This document shows, one piece after another, positions 23,065-38,000 of a stretch of DNA of 64,000 nucleotides (position 1 is the first letter of the stretch; each line of letters begins with the position of its first letter). The DNA comes from Prostheceraeus crozeri (lineage: Eukaryota; Platyhelminthes; Polycladida; Euryleptidae), in assembly GCA_907163375.1 (NCBI GenBank), contig CAJQUW010001117.1:50522-114521 (forward strand), given 5' to 3'. Below the pieces are notes generated by a model. The model ran no database searches, had not been told where the DNA came from, and saw only the letters and a program-made list of their open reading frames with translations. A program made the position numbers and the translations under genes.

Positions 23065-26000
23065 CTGGAATAACGAATAAATTCTATTTAGAGTTGGAGA
23101 TCGAGAAAGTTTACATTCATAATATTTATATGGGCAGAAGTCATGAAGCATCAATTTCTGATGCCATAAAATATCACAATTTAACAAATAAGATGCGAGA
23201 AAAGAACGTTTCAGCAATTTGTCACGAATACCATGGTTCTTTCCTAAATTCTAAGATTCTCGAAAATTTCGGATTTTTTTTTCGAACATTTTGGGATCTC
23301 GGGAGCTTCCAAGAGGCAATTTAAGGTATATTTTATGTGATGAAAATCATCAGCAAACATGATATAGCCTACACATTTACGAATTGACGAGAGGTCTCCG
23401 CGTGGACTAGGGATGGAAGCGACTGACCGGCGCTTGATTTTCTAATTTGACCAACGTTGCTGAGCAATTTGTCTATGATTGCTAGAAATACAACATGCAA
23501 CTTTTCAACCGAATAACCAATCAATGCTTCGGCCAACCTGCAACCTACCGCGTTCTGGTTAGTGTCGATGATATCAACTGCGTAGTTTGAAATTCTATAT
23601 ATCATCGCAGTTGTGTACTTTGGCATTGTGCCCGTATTGTGTCGCTTTCTTATTGCTTTTATCTTTTTTCTCGTCTGTGCACATTGTAGCACTTCCAGAA
23701 AGGTCGTTACGAAGGTTGCAGGTCATTTTAAATGCTACATACCGGTCAGAACAGGACCGATTATCTGATAATAATTAGCAAATATGGCATTGTTTAGGCT
23801 AATTATTCCCCTTTCTGCTATTAACCGCAGCTTTTAAGGTAGGGGCCCATTCTCTTATGAATTTATTCAATTTGCGATTACAATACAAATATCACTAACA
23901 AAGTTGAGTTTGCAAGGGATGAAGCGGTTATCAGCCGCGTCTAATTTATTACTGTGGCAACATCACGATTGGAAGAGCCGTTCTGTTTACACCTGTCGGT
24001 CAGTTTTGACAAAGCTTCATCTGCTTTGTTTTGATCCGGACACATTATTATTGGCAACGTTATTTTCACTTTTTTATTATGTAGTCTTAGTAGTTATTAT
24101 GTGGCGTGGTACCAACTTTGCTTGCTTAGGAACATACCCGAGTGCATGTTTTTGACATACCATTTATATTCGATCTCATTATTATTGAGTTCACTTCCAC
24201 AGTAGATTTCATGTCTTGGGACACGGAGTTGAGCACTTGTGCCGTGTGTTTGTCAAGCTTCTAGTTTTGTAATACTATATACTAACATTCCTGCACCATT
24301 TAAAATGTAAAGTGTGTAACATACTTGAATTCAGTACCATTCTTCCAAATCTCACCTTTTCTGATTCAGTGTCCAAGGAAGACGTGGCCTCATCGAGCAG
24401 AAGGATTTTAGGATTCCGCACCATTGCCCGGGCGATAGCAATTCGTTGTTTCTGACCTCCACTCACTTGCATTCCTTTTTCTCCGACCAAAGTGTCATAT
24501 CCGTCAGGAATGGATTCAATAAAGGAATGAATATTTGCCTTCTTTGCAGCCTCGATAATTTCTTGCATTGTAGGCTGGAAGATACAAAAAAATCGACAAT
24601 CAGATCAGAAAAATAGTATAAATGGTTCATTCCAATTAGTCCGGATGATGTTTGATAAATACCCAAGAAAATTCAATATGCTAATTGCGTATCTCAAAGA
24701 TGCTTCGGGCATGACTGTAGTGCAATATTGTGTATGTTAAATAGGGAGCTACGCTTATGTGGAATGTGAAACATAGGCCTTCTAATAACGTCTCCTCACA
24801 TTTTCAAACTGAGGCTGCAACTCATTATTCAATAATTCCGAAGGCTTAGCCATGTGTGTTTTAATTCAAGAGAGGCACTTAAAGTCAGAGATAAACCTTT
24901 TGAATTTATTTTTAATTTCAATTTAATTTATTATCTATTTCTAATTTAATTGACTGCGCGATGTCTAGACAAACCAAGCAGATAGGTTTCTTGTTTGAAT
25001 CCTAGAAAACGCGAATGAGCAGTTAATGCAAAATAGCATAGCTCATAGTCATTAGCAAGATTCACAAATTCTTCATAATTCCGTTGGTGCAATTCATTCG
25101 CTATTCCTTTCTAAATACAGCACAATTCACAGCTGCAAAATCCAGAGAGATTTAGCGTTTCTACTTTCACAAAACATTTCTTTCAAAAAATATAAGAATT
25201 GAAAACAACACATGCAAGAAGTCCTCCAGAAAAAGTTCATGTCTGAGCAAATTTTCGTTTTCAAAAATTCACGCACTGTGGACACCATGATTTCCTAAGG
25301 CAGATTAAAAAAATGATTCATAGGCCTATAAGAATAAATATTAGAGAAGAATAATCGATGCTTGTCCTGCGAAGTCTGCATTGTGGCTTCAATGGCGAGT
25401 ATCAAATTAACACAAAAATCAGTCTTGCTTTAAAGATTGAATGTTTGCTTCATGCTTAGTACAGTATAATTGAAATGAAAACATCACTGACCGGTTTAGC
25501 GTTGTTCCCATAGGAAATATTTTCGGCAATTGTTCGATCGAAAAGAATGGGTTCCTGAGATACCAAACTCAACACAGATCGTAATGATGAAATTCGAAGA
25601 TCATTGATGGGAACGCCATCTATACACTGAAACAAAAATGAATTCGATTGATTGCATGATATTTCACATTAAGTCATATGATATTAATAATAAAATAAAA
25701 ATAGCAAGTGCGCAGCAAAACAGTACATATCAAGTCTCTGGCCATGGTCCATGCGTGTTTGGGTTCGAACCCGCCCTCTAAATGATTATACACGTGCTAT
25801 CCGGCGATCTGATGGCCTTTGAAAGCCTCAATCTTACAGGTTTTCCCGGATTACGTGTTGCAGTGCATGATTACCTAGACTTTCCATGAAATAATTAAGA
25901 TATCAAAACGATCCTTTTAATTTTAGTAAGTGCATGCATGTGCAAAGTACGTTACAGAATTGCTTATAATAAGTTGAAAAATAGCAAATGATTTCTTATG

Positions 26001-29000
26001 GAGACAGTAATTCCAACTCAAGTGGAGCTCCGCTTGTTCAAGAATAGATTTTATCAGCTGAACATGAATATCATTCAGCATCCGCTTTGCCTACCAAACC
26101 TCACGCCTTCTGATTCCTGAACGTGGTCTAAAGTTTGAATCCTCGTCTGAAGTGGAAGAGCATGGGAAAATAGCTCTGTCACTGGGTGGCACTTTTTTCA
26201 AAGATGCAGTCGACGATTTAGTGAAAAGATGAAGTTGTGTTGATCAAAATTGACGACGACGACGCTAGTATTGATGAAAGGAAAGCATCAGATGTCGAGA
26301 CTAGTTCCACTGAATCAATCCTTAACCGTTTGACCCACTTCGATCGCGCTGTCTCTGAGGTCGTAGTGACTGCAGTTAAAGATATGTTGTGCTATCTGCT
26401 CTACTCCGTATTTACTAAGTCCATCTGCAAAGTGAGGTGGATGGAAGTAGATGGTAAAAGAGGAGCAGGAGGACCACAGAAGACCTGGAAACCAGTGGTG
26501 AAAGATGACCCCAAACATGTTGGAGCCCAGGAAGCGGACGCCCGTGATCGACCGAGATGGAAGGCTCTGAAATGTACTGTTTTAACTGACTGTCCTGCAG
26601 GCCTGTACATCAGGCCTGATGTACCCACTGCTTGTGATAACGTCCTTTGCCCAGTTTGTTGGACTTCGTCCGACAGCACTGTCTTTCAGTTGATGCATTC
26701 TTGTTTAAACTTAATCATGTTAATCTTAACTGTAATAATTCATCACCAAAGAAAAATGATTGATGAGAAATGCAGTTATCGACTTTGCTGAACTACGCGA
26801 ACCGATAAGTAAAATCAAGCGATCCACTTTGATAATCAACGTAACTGGTACTTTGGAATTGCATAATCGGTATAGTAACTTTCTACATAAAGTTTAGCGT
26901 ACAACGCATAAATACTAAGGCTGTGCACAATGCTCCTGTTCTTGGGCCGGTGCACCAAAAGTTGCGAATTTCGATCAAATTGATATTTTGTTGCATAGCT
27001 TCAATAACAATTACAATATCTCCAATATTGAAAAAACTTTAATGTCTAACGGCTACCCTCCCTTTTTTATCAGCCGTTATATGGAGTGTGCTCTTGAGGA
27101 CAAAATTCCTGTTTCTGATCCTGAAAAAATAAATGTATTGTCATCAAAGTGCCATTTATTGGAGACAGTGCAGACAGTTTTTTCTGCAGAGCTGTTAAAC
27201 GTATTTTTTCTTTTTCCAGCCGTTGAGCCGAAAGTTGTTTTCTCTGTGCATAAAGTTCCCGTGGCCCCTTTGAAAGATCACCTTCCTGTTACTGCCTAAT
27301 CAAACGTAATCTATTTTTTGTGTGTGTTTGCGGATGCAGATACCCCACTGCAGAACAAGTCGATATCCTCAAGAAAGGGTAAACGAGCATTTGCCAAAAT
27401 GTCTGCGTTTAGGTAAGACTCGACCACGTGCCAAACATCCTCCGTCCGATCCATCACACGTCATGTATTTGAGCAAAAGTGTCAACCTTCAGAAACGGCT
27501 TTTAGTGCCTTATTGCATGTGGGGCGCAGCAATCTGCTGCGTCTGCGTATTGACGAGGCACTGTATATCAAACGCCTCCGGCCAAATTTGTGTGTTCAAA
27601 AAGAAAACGTTTTGTCTTTAACTTTACCTTGGTAATTAACTTTAACTGATTTTGTTTTTAATGATTTCTGATATTTGTTTATACATGTCAGTGATTTATC
27701 ATTTCTATAATGTACAAAAAATTCAAATTTTTGTTAATCTGTTTTACACCGGTGCAATGCCTGAAAGATAACCGGTCGAAAGGCTTCGCATGCACTTTGC
27801 GTTGTTTTTTTCAAACAATTGATTTATTTTATCTTCTATCTTAATCACAGCACATTTAACAGAAATATATTTTAAGCATGCAGTACAAACAATCCAACTA
27901 GGAGAACATTATTCAACTATATTGATCAATTTAATTCGAACTTTAAATTTCTCTATCGTGAAAATGAAACCTTTTGAAAATCATGGCTATATCATAAAAT
28001 AAACGATGATCTCCTGATGTTGAGAAAAAATGTGACGAAAATTTTGAAAATTCTATAGTTTATGATAAAGCATTTTAGTCCACGAAATGTCAATTCACGA
28101 GACCTAAAAATTTCGTAATCTCATAGTGAATACTGCGCACCCTGCTGTTGCTCCTCTTAAAAATATTCAAAAATGAACTCTACCATTGCTAAATATATAT
28201 ATAATTTTGAAAGAATCAATTAAAAAACCCGACTTTCCGTCCACCACTGACTTAGTAATCATGTCATTAGACTTTTGGCAGGCACTATTCTGTACAGAAA
28301 TTTAATTGTGTAAGCTAAAACACTTCGCTTCTTCATGGCCTTCGCTTGTACTGTGTGAACATACAAAAAGTGGTGGAATGATTCTACACGAATGATCAAA
28401 ACTTACAGCTACGTCAAAATCATGCCATAGGTAAAGACAATAGGTCAATAAGATCAATAAGCTAAATAACAAGATGCAAGAGATAGAGATAGTGTCACAG
28501 ATGCTACTTGCAAGGTTGCTACACAGTACATAGATGCTAACATTCGGAAATGTTTCAGAAAGCAAATTACGCTAATCTCGATATGAAAAGTCTGTTTTTT
28601 GGGGCCCACAAATCTGGACTATGTTGTCTAATAGCCACATTCTCCACCATTTCAAGCTGAAAATTTGTCTTCAAGTTTTTTGAAAACTTTAAAGCAATGG
28701 TCTGCATCCGATAAAACACTACTTTTTTCTGAACACGAGGTCAAATGACCGGGTCACTGAAGATTGAGGTGGTTTGTTGCATTTTTGTCTCATGTTTGAA
28801 CTAAAAAGTCAGTTTGGTCTGTGCTCTTTCCGGCGGGTTTCTAAGCATCATTCACTTCTGCCGAAGTACCTTGCACCGCAAGGGCAGTTAAATTCATACA
28901 TTACTCGTGGTTTTCGGTATTGTGGAATTTGATCTTTAACCGCTGTGGGTGAGAAGATGTTAGTCAGGAACGCTGGAATTGGATTTAAAACAGGGAAGGT

Positions 29001-32000
29001 GTTTCGGATGTTCTGACTCATTTTCTTGGAAATCGTTTCACTAGCGTGTCCAAGATACTGAATATTGAAAATCATTGGCTTCTTTGCTACTATCGGGGCC
29101 TTTGGAGTTGGTGGATGCATATTTTTGAATGGACATCCGCCAACCATAAATGCACATTTTTAAATCATGTCGCTGTGATTTTTTTGTCGACATAAATTCT
29201 GTTTTCATCTTGCTTGAATGAACTATCATAGAGACGTACAGGTTAACTATGATGAGAGTCACTTGCAAGTACACGGACAAGTAAAAATAAAATATAAGGA
29301 GGCCTATGTAAGTATGTTTCAAATTATTTAGCGCTTTTAGAATTTCCCTAGTTTATAAAGTTTGCATTCAGTTCTAGAAAATATAAACGTTTATTTTGAA
29401 AGACAGAGACTCTGTGTTCAAGATTTGAAGCTTTAATTAACTATCACACGACAATCTAGAGCGTGAAACACACTATGTCTGTATTTCAAGAAGTGCTTCA
29501 GTGTGACTTGTTAAAATTTCGGTGCACCTGTGCGAACGGATGCGGCTAGCGGGTGCTAACTTGTAATAGTGCAGTCAAATCTCGTTGTTATGCCATCCAT
29601 CGAGACCGGGCTGAGTTGCATAGTAACGATAGTGTGAGATATGGCAGACGGCCGGAGGACTACGATTCAGTAATGAATTCGAAAAACTCAATTTTCTTCC
29701 AACATGTACAATATTCTCAATATGTACAACTTTAAACAAAATGCAAAATATCGCCACACGCATCGGGTCCGAAAATATTTGATCAAGCAAACCTTCTATA
29801 CGTTCTTCTTATTTATTCAAAAGTGAAACTTAATTGTGAAAATTTATGGCAAATCACAAATCGACATGAAACTAGGAGTCACGCCAATAGGGGAAGAAAA
29901 GTTGTCGACTTAGCCGATTTACGCGATTTGATCTGTAAAATTGCTTCCACACTTTGTTCATTTCATACAACCGGTCAATTGAAATTACATGATCGGTACA
30001 GCAATTCTCTGAATACAACTTAACGTGACTTACAACGTACCACAGATAGTTTGAACATGTGCAATCAGGGACACACTTACCACTTCACCGCCGAGAGGAT
30101 CATAAAATCGTTCGAGAAGTTGAAATACTGTGGATTTGCCACATCCACTACATCCGACAAGAGCCACTCTCTCACCCGGTTGGATATCGATATCAACGCC
30201 ACGGAGTACCGGGACTTGAGGTCGCGTCGGATATCGGAATCGGACGCCACGCAGAGATACTCGTCCATCAGGAGCCTTCAGCACACTTCCTTCATCAGAA
30301 CTTGAATCGATGGCTGGTTTTCGATCGAGCAGCCAGAAGAGATATTGCGAGGCAGCTGCGGCTTTCCCTGCATCAGGAACTAACGCGGATGAATTACCAA
30401 CGGCCATAGCGCCAAATAAGACTGCCATAATTGAGCTGGAATACATATGATGGCAGGACATTCCTGCTGACGCCCAAAAATGCAAGCTTATATTTCAAAT
30501 TAAATTTTAAGATAAAAGAACTAACATTCATTCTTCATTCGGGATCACAGTAAGTGACTAAAGGAACAATAACATTTCAACTGCATGTGAAGATGAAGTC
30601 GGGAAGACACCAGATATTCATCATGGTTTCGTTTGTGTAACCCTCGTCTACCAAGGGTAATTATTTTTTTAACACCAGAGGAACCCGCAGAAAAACGATG
30701 TTGTTCTCGTAAAAAAACCCCTTTATCGAGGCCTTTCAGCTGCCGCCGGCAGTCATCGTCAGGCGAATGAATCATGCAGCTAACACTTATGAGAATAGTT
30801 CACAATCATGCAAGAAAGAAACATAAGAACATCATAGAACTATCATTTAAATACATAGTACAGAAAATACTTAAAAACATCCTACTATAAAACAAATAGA
30901 AGTAGAAGCTAAGAAAGTCAACGATTTTAGAAATGTTATGAAAAAACCGAGAGTCTCAAGACTTCCACACATCACTCAACGTATGTTTGACTTTGTTCTC
31001 AGAGTGCAGTTTATGAGTCCATAGCGACTCCTTAACTTTTTTTCTGCGGGTTCCTCTCGTGTTAAAAAAATTATGTCAAGCCCGTTATTTCATTCTAAGG
31101 GTAATTATGTTCTTGAACCAGAGTGTGAAAAGGTCTATTTGTAGAACCAATAATTCTTTCCCCGTAGTAATTGTAGAAACCTATACATAACAGATCTGTT
31201 GCTACAGCTCTTATAGGTGGATTTGGATGAAAAAACCTGCTTCATGATTTTTTTTATGTGGAGAGGAGGATAACTTTTGATGGCTAGCTATATTTATTCG
31301 AAAAACTCTAAATTTGATGAGAATGCGATGCAATTCGTGCAGTGACGCTGTCATTATCATGTATAGATTATCCTCCTTCCATCATGCAAAGCCATCCTCC
31401 TAGCCAGATAATCAAAACAAGATGGATTTAGTTCTACATTGTGCTTTGAACCAATACAGCGCATTTCATTCGCTGTTCTAGGCAAACTCACCAAATGACA
31501 TTTTCGAAGGTACTCATTCCAACTGCAGTCAATGTAGCTCCGTAGTAAAGGGAAGGTCCTAAAGCAAAGTACATGATACCTTGAGAAAGTCCATAGCCAA
31601 CCCCGTGAAGATGTGCTTTCCGATTGGTATTTTTGAGATGACTGGATAAACGTTGCCGATAATCCGCAATAAAGTTCTTCTCAATTTGAAGTCCAACAAC
31701 AGTACGAATGTTTTCTATTGACTCAACCGCAACTTTGCCAGCTTCGGCTAAGGTTGCTCTATCCCTGAAAATGAATAGTAAACCAATCATGTTGGTGAAA
31801 TAGTACATGCAAAAAGATTATGCAAGAATCGTCAAAAAATTAAAGAAATTATTGCGATTAACAACTATAATTATGAAGTCCTTATCAATTGCCACTGTTG
31901 CTTGATGAATACAACTCCATGAGCAGTCGCCCACTCTTTGCAATATAATGACCTTAAAGTCTATTTCACCCCACAGTTCCAATCATGTCTAAATATCGAA

Positions 32001-35000
32001 GTGTCGAGTAACATTTCTTAGTACATCGGAGACAATCATCAGAATTCAAATACAATACAGTGGGAAATGTCTTTCATAGACAAAAGAGTTGACGACTGCA
32101 CGACAGAATTCAAAGAAGGACATGGTATTGAAAATCAGTCAAATGCTCGATGACTAGAAATATCTAAAACATGAGAGAATTTAAAAAAGGGAGAGGCATT
32201 GCTAAACAACCGTCCGCGAAATTTCTGAAGAGGCAGAAGTCAGTGCTGGAATCAGAATTATCTTTTTGCCGGATATATGGCTAAAAAACCGGCTAAAACA
32301 AGAATTCAGATTTCCGAATTATGCGTATTCCTTCATGAAATGATAGGCTACAAGCTGTGATTGTGACTAGGTTCAAGGGTCCTCAATTCAGAACTCTAGG
32401 TTGTAAAACAATACAACCCGTCATGGATAGAGCCATTTTATTACAGCTTCCAACTAATGCCCGGCGGTTACCGGAAAACCGAACCGAACCCGCAGTTTTT
32501 TTGAAAGAAAACCGAGAAGGTTTCGGCTTTTGTTTCGTCACTTATTAATTGTCATATTCAATTCTCCAACATGCTTATTTGATATAAGTTATATCAAACA
32601 AATGACATTTTCCTTGACATTGCTTACTAACCACTATGAATGCCCCTAATATTCGCTGCTTTGAGTAGACAAGACTTACTTCACCTAATCCTACCGGATG
32701 ATCTGAGTTTGATTTTGTGTATGTACTTCAATAAGCTTTTAATGTGTTAACATTTGATGTGACTTATGTCAATAACTGACATTTCATCCCTGCATGATTG
32801 CATCTGTTCTCCGGGTAGAGGATGGAATCAATGCATGGTGTCATACAAGAATGACACACTGGCAGTGTGGGGCGTCACGAAATAAAGTTAGTTGATTCTT
32901 CAACATTTATAGGTATATGAACGCATTAAAAATATGGAAATGAATGTGATGCTAATTTTTGACTATTTCACCAAACAGGCTTTTACGTAAGCATGCGTTT
33001 TATTCTTGTTGAAATTACTCTCCTACATGTTTAAAGGCAGTTTCACATTAAACCGACAACGATAGCGGTAAATTGAAATAAAATCGCTCAACATGCGTAA
33101 CAGTGGTTGGATAAAAAATGATTTAGACTCGAATACAAGGCGCAATGCTGCTGCGGACTTGTTTCTTCGCCCACTGAAACTTATAAGCATAGTTCCAAAA
33201 TGTAGCTAAGTTAACTTTCATCAACATCCACATCTGCAGTAAATCATATCACTTTTAAAATATCGAATTTTAATCTATTTTATGATTTTTTTTATTAACT
33301 TCAATTGCATTTTGAGAATTTAAAGTATAGCGAATTATGAGAAATCGTATTGAAAGTTAACTTAATGAACCATGATAATATTCTACAGTGACTCTTAAAT
33401 ATCTGTATCATATTCTGTAGATTTTGAAAACGCCTTTGATGGATATCACTTTGTATATAAAGAATAACACCAAGGTATTCATAATGACCCGATATATTTC
33501 GCCGGTTCTAGACGTGGACACACCGGAATGAATGCTGACAGAAGCGTAGTGAACATCGTTATAGGTTAACACGTGACAAGGAGTAAAAATGAATTCTAAG
33601 GTAGAAAATAAAGTTAATGCGTATAATACTGATAGACAGAGTGCAGAGTAATACAGAGTAATATTCTGTAGAGCCAGTGTGTATGCAACACAGACAACAA
33701 TGATGAGTGTTCACTAGTCAGTGGCATTCCACGAATAAATACAGAAGTCATTCATTTTCATGATTCATTCTCTATTCAAGACATGATGCCATCTGCAGGC
33801 TTTCAAGTGCACCTTAACAAAAAAGTAGGACAAAGGTAGGATACGAAAATCTGAAAAAGTAGGATTTTAGTGCTGAAAGTAGGATAAAAGTATGATAGTC
33901 TATAGAGAAATTACGACGTATTTGTAAAAGTCGGACGTTAACACTTTGCGATACTTAAATAAAGTAAGCGTAGATACATGCGCCTGTTATCACATGAAGA
34001 ACGAAACACTGGTGTAAATAACAGTATATTAAATATATCAAACGCTTTAAAACGATGTGTCTGAAAATAGCCATTTCACAAAAACAATTACGTTCATACT
34101 TATCATTACAAAATATCCGCATTTGAAATTTCAATTCCAAAAGTCCGCAGTTCTTCCGTGAGCCATTTCGGGAGCTGCACAACAGTTGGCCAAGTGTGTA
34201 GGGATGCATCGTAAAAAGATGATTACTTTCTTGTGTTGATGAAAATAAAAATTTTTTGGACATTCGCCTTCTCTGTCTAACATTTCTCACTTTTGAATAA
34301 CAAGACTTTAATAAAATATCAAAAATAGATGAAAATTTGATATATTAAAAGTGATATAATTTACTGCAGATGTGAATGTTGATGATAGTTAACTTTGCTA
34401 TACTTCGGACCAGAATACGCAAAAGTTTCACTAGGCGAAGAAACAAGTCCGTAGCATAGCGCCTTGTGGTCAAGTCTAAATCATTACTGTTGTTCACGTT
34501 AGACCGATTTTCTCAACGATAACTAGTTACAATGTGAACATCGGAGCTCAACGATAAAATGAAATATCCTCACGATTTTGTCGGTGTCGCTATCGGTCTA
34601 ATTTGAACGCACTTAATTCAATGCAAACAGTCAGATTCCGAAAAGTCAGATATCAATTTCTATTTTAGTTGTACAAATTGAGAAAAATCCTAAACCGACT
34701 GATCTCAAAATTTTTTGAAAGCAGCCGGGCACTAAACAACCAGATGATGACATCCTACTATATGGCTTCTCCACCCATTTCCTTAACCAATGCGACTTCA
34801 GCAACAGGGAGGTTTTATCGATCAACCCTGGCAAAGAAGTGCTGAACCCATTCAAGACCTGGGATCCAGAAGGGCTCCCCGGCACGTACTGCTTGAATCC
34901 GCGAAACGGTCAAGATTGGAAAGTCATCCTTCTTAGATTGGAAATCTGTCCCTTTTAGTCAGGAGCCGCATATACCGGACATTCATCATTTCGCATCACT

Positions 35001-38000
35001 GCAGCTTTTCAAACAGCTGAATTCAATAAATTCTAGAATGATACACAAGTCCGAACTATAGTACAAAACTGGATTTACCAGGGATGCGAAGTCCTATAAC
35101 TTCACAGAACTTCGACTCTGGTAGTAAGCCTAGTAGGCAGTATAAAATGTGAAAACCATGTACTAGAGTGTACTTTTAGCACGGCAGCCCGGAGGGCCGA
35201 ACTCTAACGAAAGGGTGCCCAAGGTTTGACCATGCAGTTTGTTAGACATTTGTACGGCATATCCGAGACCGACTGTCTGCAGGGTCGCAGCTGTTGGGTT
35301 TGGCCCTAATATCTAACTTCAGTCCATAGGGTAAGTAACATAGGTGGAGTAGATGAAATCCCCAATGTGCAAGTAGCTTCGATTTTATCAAATGAACTCG
35401 AATTGAGATCCAGTAACATTGTTTGCAGTTTTGAATAAATTACCACGGAATTGACTGATGATCATGACAGCAATGCAGAAGGAAAAATAGCATTTTACAA
35501 ATCCTTCAGAATCAAATTCTCAGCTTGAACTTGAAAAATTGAAGAAAAGTCCGGAAGCCACACCAGACTACTTTAGAGAATTGATAAACTGTTCTATGAA
35601 AAGGCGCAGACGGTGTAGAGTTAGTTTGATTGCCAGAAACTGTTATAACACAGTGAACAGACGTGCTGAGGGGAGAAGAAACCTTGTGTGAAAAACAAGT
35701 TGGATTTGAGGTGAGAAACAGTATCCCCAGCTCGGTCAGGCACTCTCGTTGGACAAGTGACAATTTGACTAAGATTGTAAGAGACAGCATAATCCTCCAA
35801 AATCAATAATATGCAAAAAAGTCACTTATAGGCACATTTCATGTCGCAAAAGCTTGACGAAACTCAAATGAGAACCCCTTTGCCGTAACAATGGGTACAA
35901 GTAAGGTAGGATACAGAGTAACCGGATACAGTTACACGAGCTAAACCGCTTAGCAAAGCTACCCACGCATGTCCGTGGCAGTAGAGCTGTATCGGCTTTT
36001 TTCGAGCAGCTGACCGGGCCTGCCTCCCAAAGCATTGCCAGTGGGTTCGGGACCCTCGAGCTACCTGACGCCCGAATGTCGTGAATACGTTGGATCTGTC
36101 ACACCTTTGCCTGCAACAAATGGGGAAGTGCAAAAGAGAAAAGTGAAAGGAAGTTCGATCACAAATGAGCCAAATAAGTGCCATGCCCAAAACACCTGAT
36201 TCAATAACATGAAACATCTGACAACTGTTCATATCTGGAAAACCAGATAGGGGGTGCGGTGGTATTAATTGGGACGACTGAAGCCTACCACACATTTAAA
36301 ATAAACAAACGTGGAGAATAAGAATGAACAATTAATCAAACATAAATATATTTAATGACCAGTAAAATAAAATAAAATTCCAGAGCCTGCTAGTTAGCCG
36401 GAGCACGGTTACAAACCGCCGACAATAAACCTTTCCGACAAGGTCGAACCCAAAGAAGCATGAGCTTCAGACGACAAAGCCTTATTGCGACTCCGTTTAA
36501 ACCCTTCCACCACTTTGAGGCCGCAGGTTGTGTAAGAAAGAGGTTTATCTGCTTCGAATTAACCATTAACCAGAGTTGATCATAAAAAACGGATGTCTAA
36601 ATTATGTCAAACTTCAATCGATTCTCCTGCTTTTCACTCTTCATGTTACATTGACAGGCCATACACCATTCGAGAGCTTATGTTCTCAGCTTTTCAATGA
36701 GCTATTATATATTCGTATCCGTCATTGTTTAAGGTGGACAGTGGTCAAAATGTGAAAATCGCCACTTTCAAAAATCTCAAATTTTCAATATGGAAGCATG
36801 TGAGCATGATAATGAATCAAACACGAGGTGAAAGGACTTTCTCTGAGCTTTCTTTTCATGTATTACTCGTCGAAATCGGTGTACTTTTGGAGAAGTTATG
36901 AAGTTCCAAATTTATTGCATAATTTACTTTTTCCGAATATTGTTGACAAATTGCTTACATCTTTTGGCGCTAACGAGGTTATTTTCACGCTTTCAATATC
37001 TCTAGTGTCTCGATGTCTGCTCAGCAAATTCAAATGAAATTGTTGAATGACCCAGATAAGTTGTAAACAAAATTTCCATTCGGTTTTGAATTATGTCATG
37101 ATGACTGATTCGAACCTTGTGAAAGTGTTTTTGAATGGCAGTCTCTGCTCTTTTGTCAGACGGACAGTCGAAACGGCTAGTTTGCCGAAAAGTAGTTTTC
37201 CCAAAGACCACCGTCGAAGGTGGAAAACTAATTTTTTCTCCCGTCTTAGAAAAGTTGGATCCGGTCGGAAAGGAAAGAAATTAAGCTTTCTAAAAGGTCG
37301 GATCATTATTCGCTCGATAAGAAACGATCCCACTTTGTCTTCGGCCAGTTGAGGAGTTCATTTCTGAAACGACGGTTTCTGTCATATCGGTGACACATCG
37401 TCTGAAAAGTGAGCACTTCAAAAGCCGTAAGAGACCATCATAGATCGAGTTGACCGCCAACCAAATGAGCTTGAGACTGAAGTGGGCAATATAGCATTGC
37501 CACTGACTTTCTCAATGGAATCGAGTTGTTTGGACTGATGAAGCGTCTGTAGGCTATGTCTCCGAGGTCGCGATGGCCGTTTGAGAGTTTGGATGAAGTC
37601 AGGTGACCCAATTCCTGATCATTTGACATTGTCTGAATCAAGGAGGTAGAAGATTGCTTATTTGTGCTGTGATATGGATGAATGGCCGAACTGAAGTCCA
37701 TATCGAGAGGCATAACATGAATTCCGATGGATATGTTAAAAATTTGCAAGTGCACATTTACCGAAGCTCGGTGTGAGTCGATTGATTCTTCCTGGAGATG
37801 GTCTTTTTCGACTTGAAGTTTTGTCAAGGCAAGAGAGGGAGAGTTTCGATCAAGTAGTGATCAACAGCCTGATCGAAAGCGTGTATTTCCGGATTCGATA
37901 ATTGATTGAACTTTCTGATGACGTTGCGAAATATTAGTGACCACCTGTGAACCTATCACTGGCCCTTTTAAGGGCCATATGGCTAGGCCACTGAACAACA

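Noticed and set aside
25755-25785. GGGTTCGAACCC, a tRNA T-arm-like sequence
   Set aside because: No acceptor, D or anticodon arm can be drawn around it in either direction.
26237-26791. 184-codon plus-strand frame as a host gene
   Set aside because: The only recognisable part is a LINE C-terminal tail; the rest is unrelated sequence in the same frame.
34714-34959. Plus-strand open stretch of about 80 codons
   Set aside because: It has no start codon context, splice-site pair or known motif; it may be a relic of an unidentified element.
35864-36295. 143-codon minus-strand frame
   Set aside because: Its composition and lack of motifs suggest chance in a less AT-rich patch.
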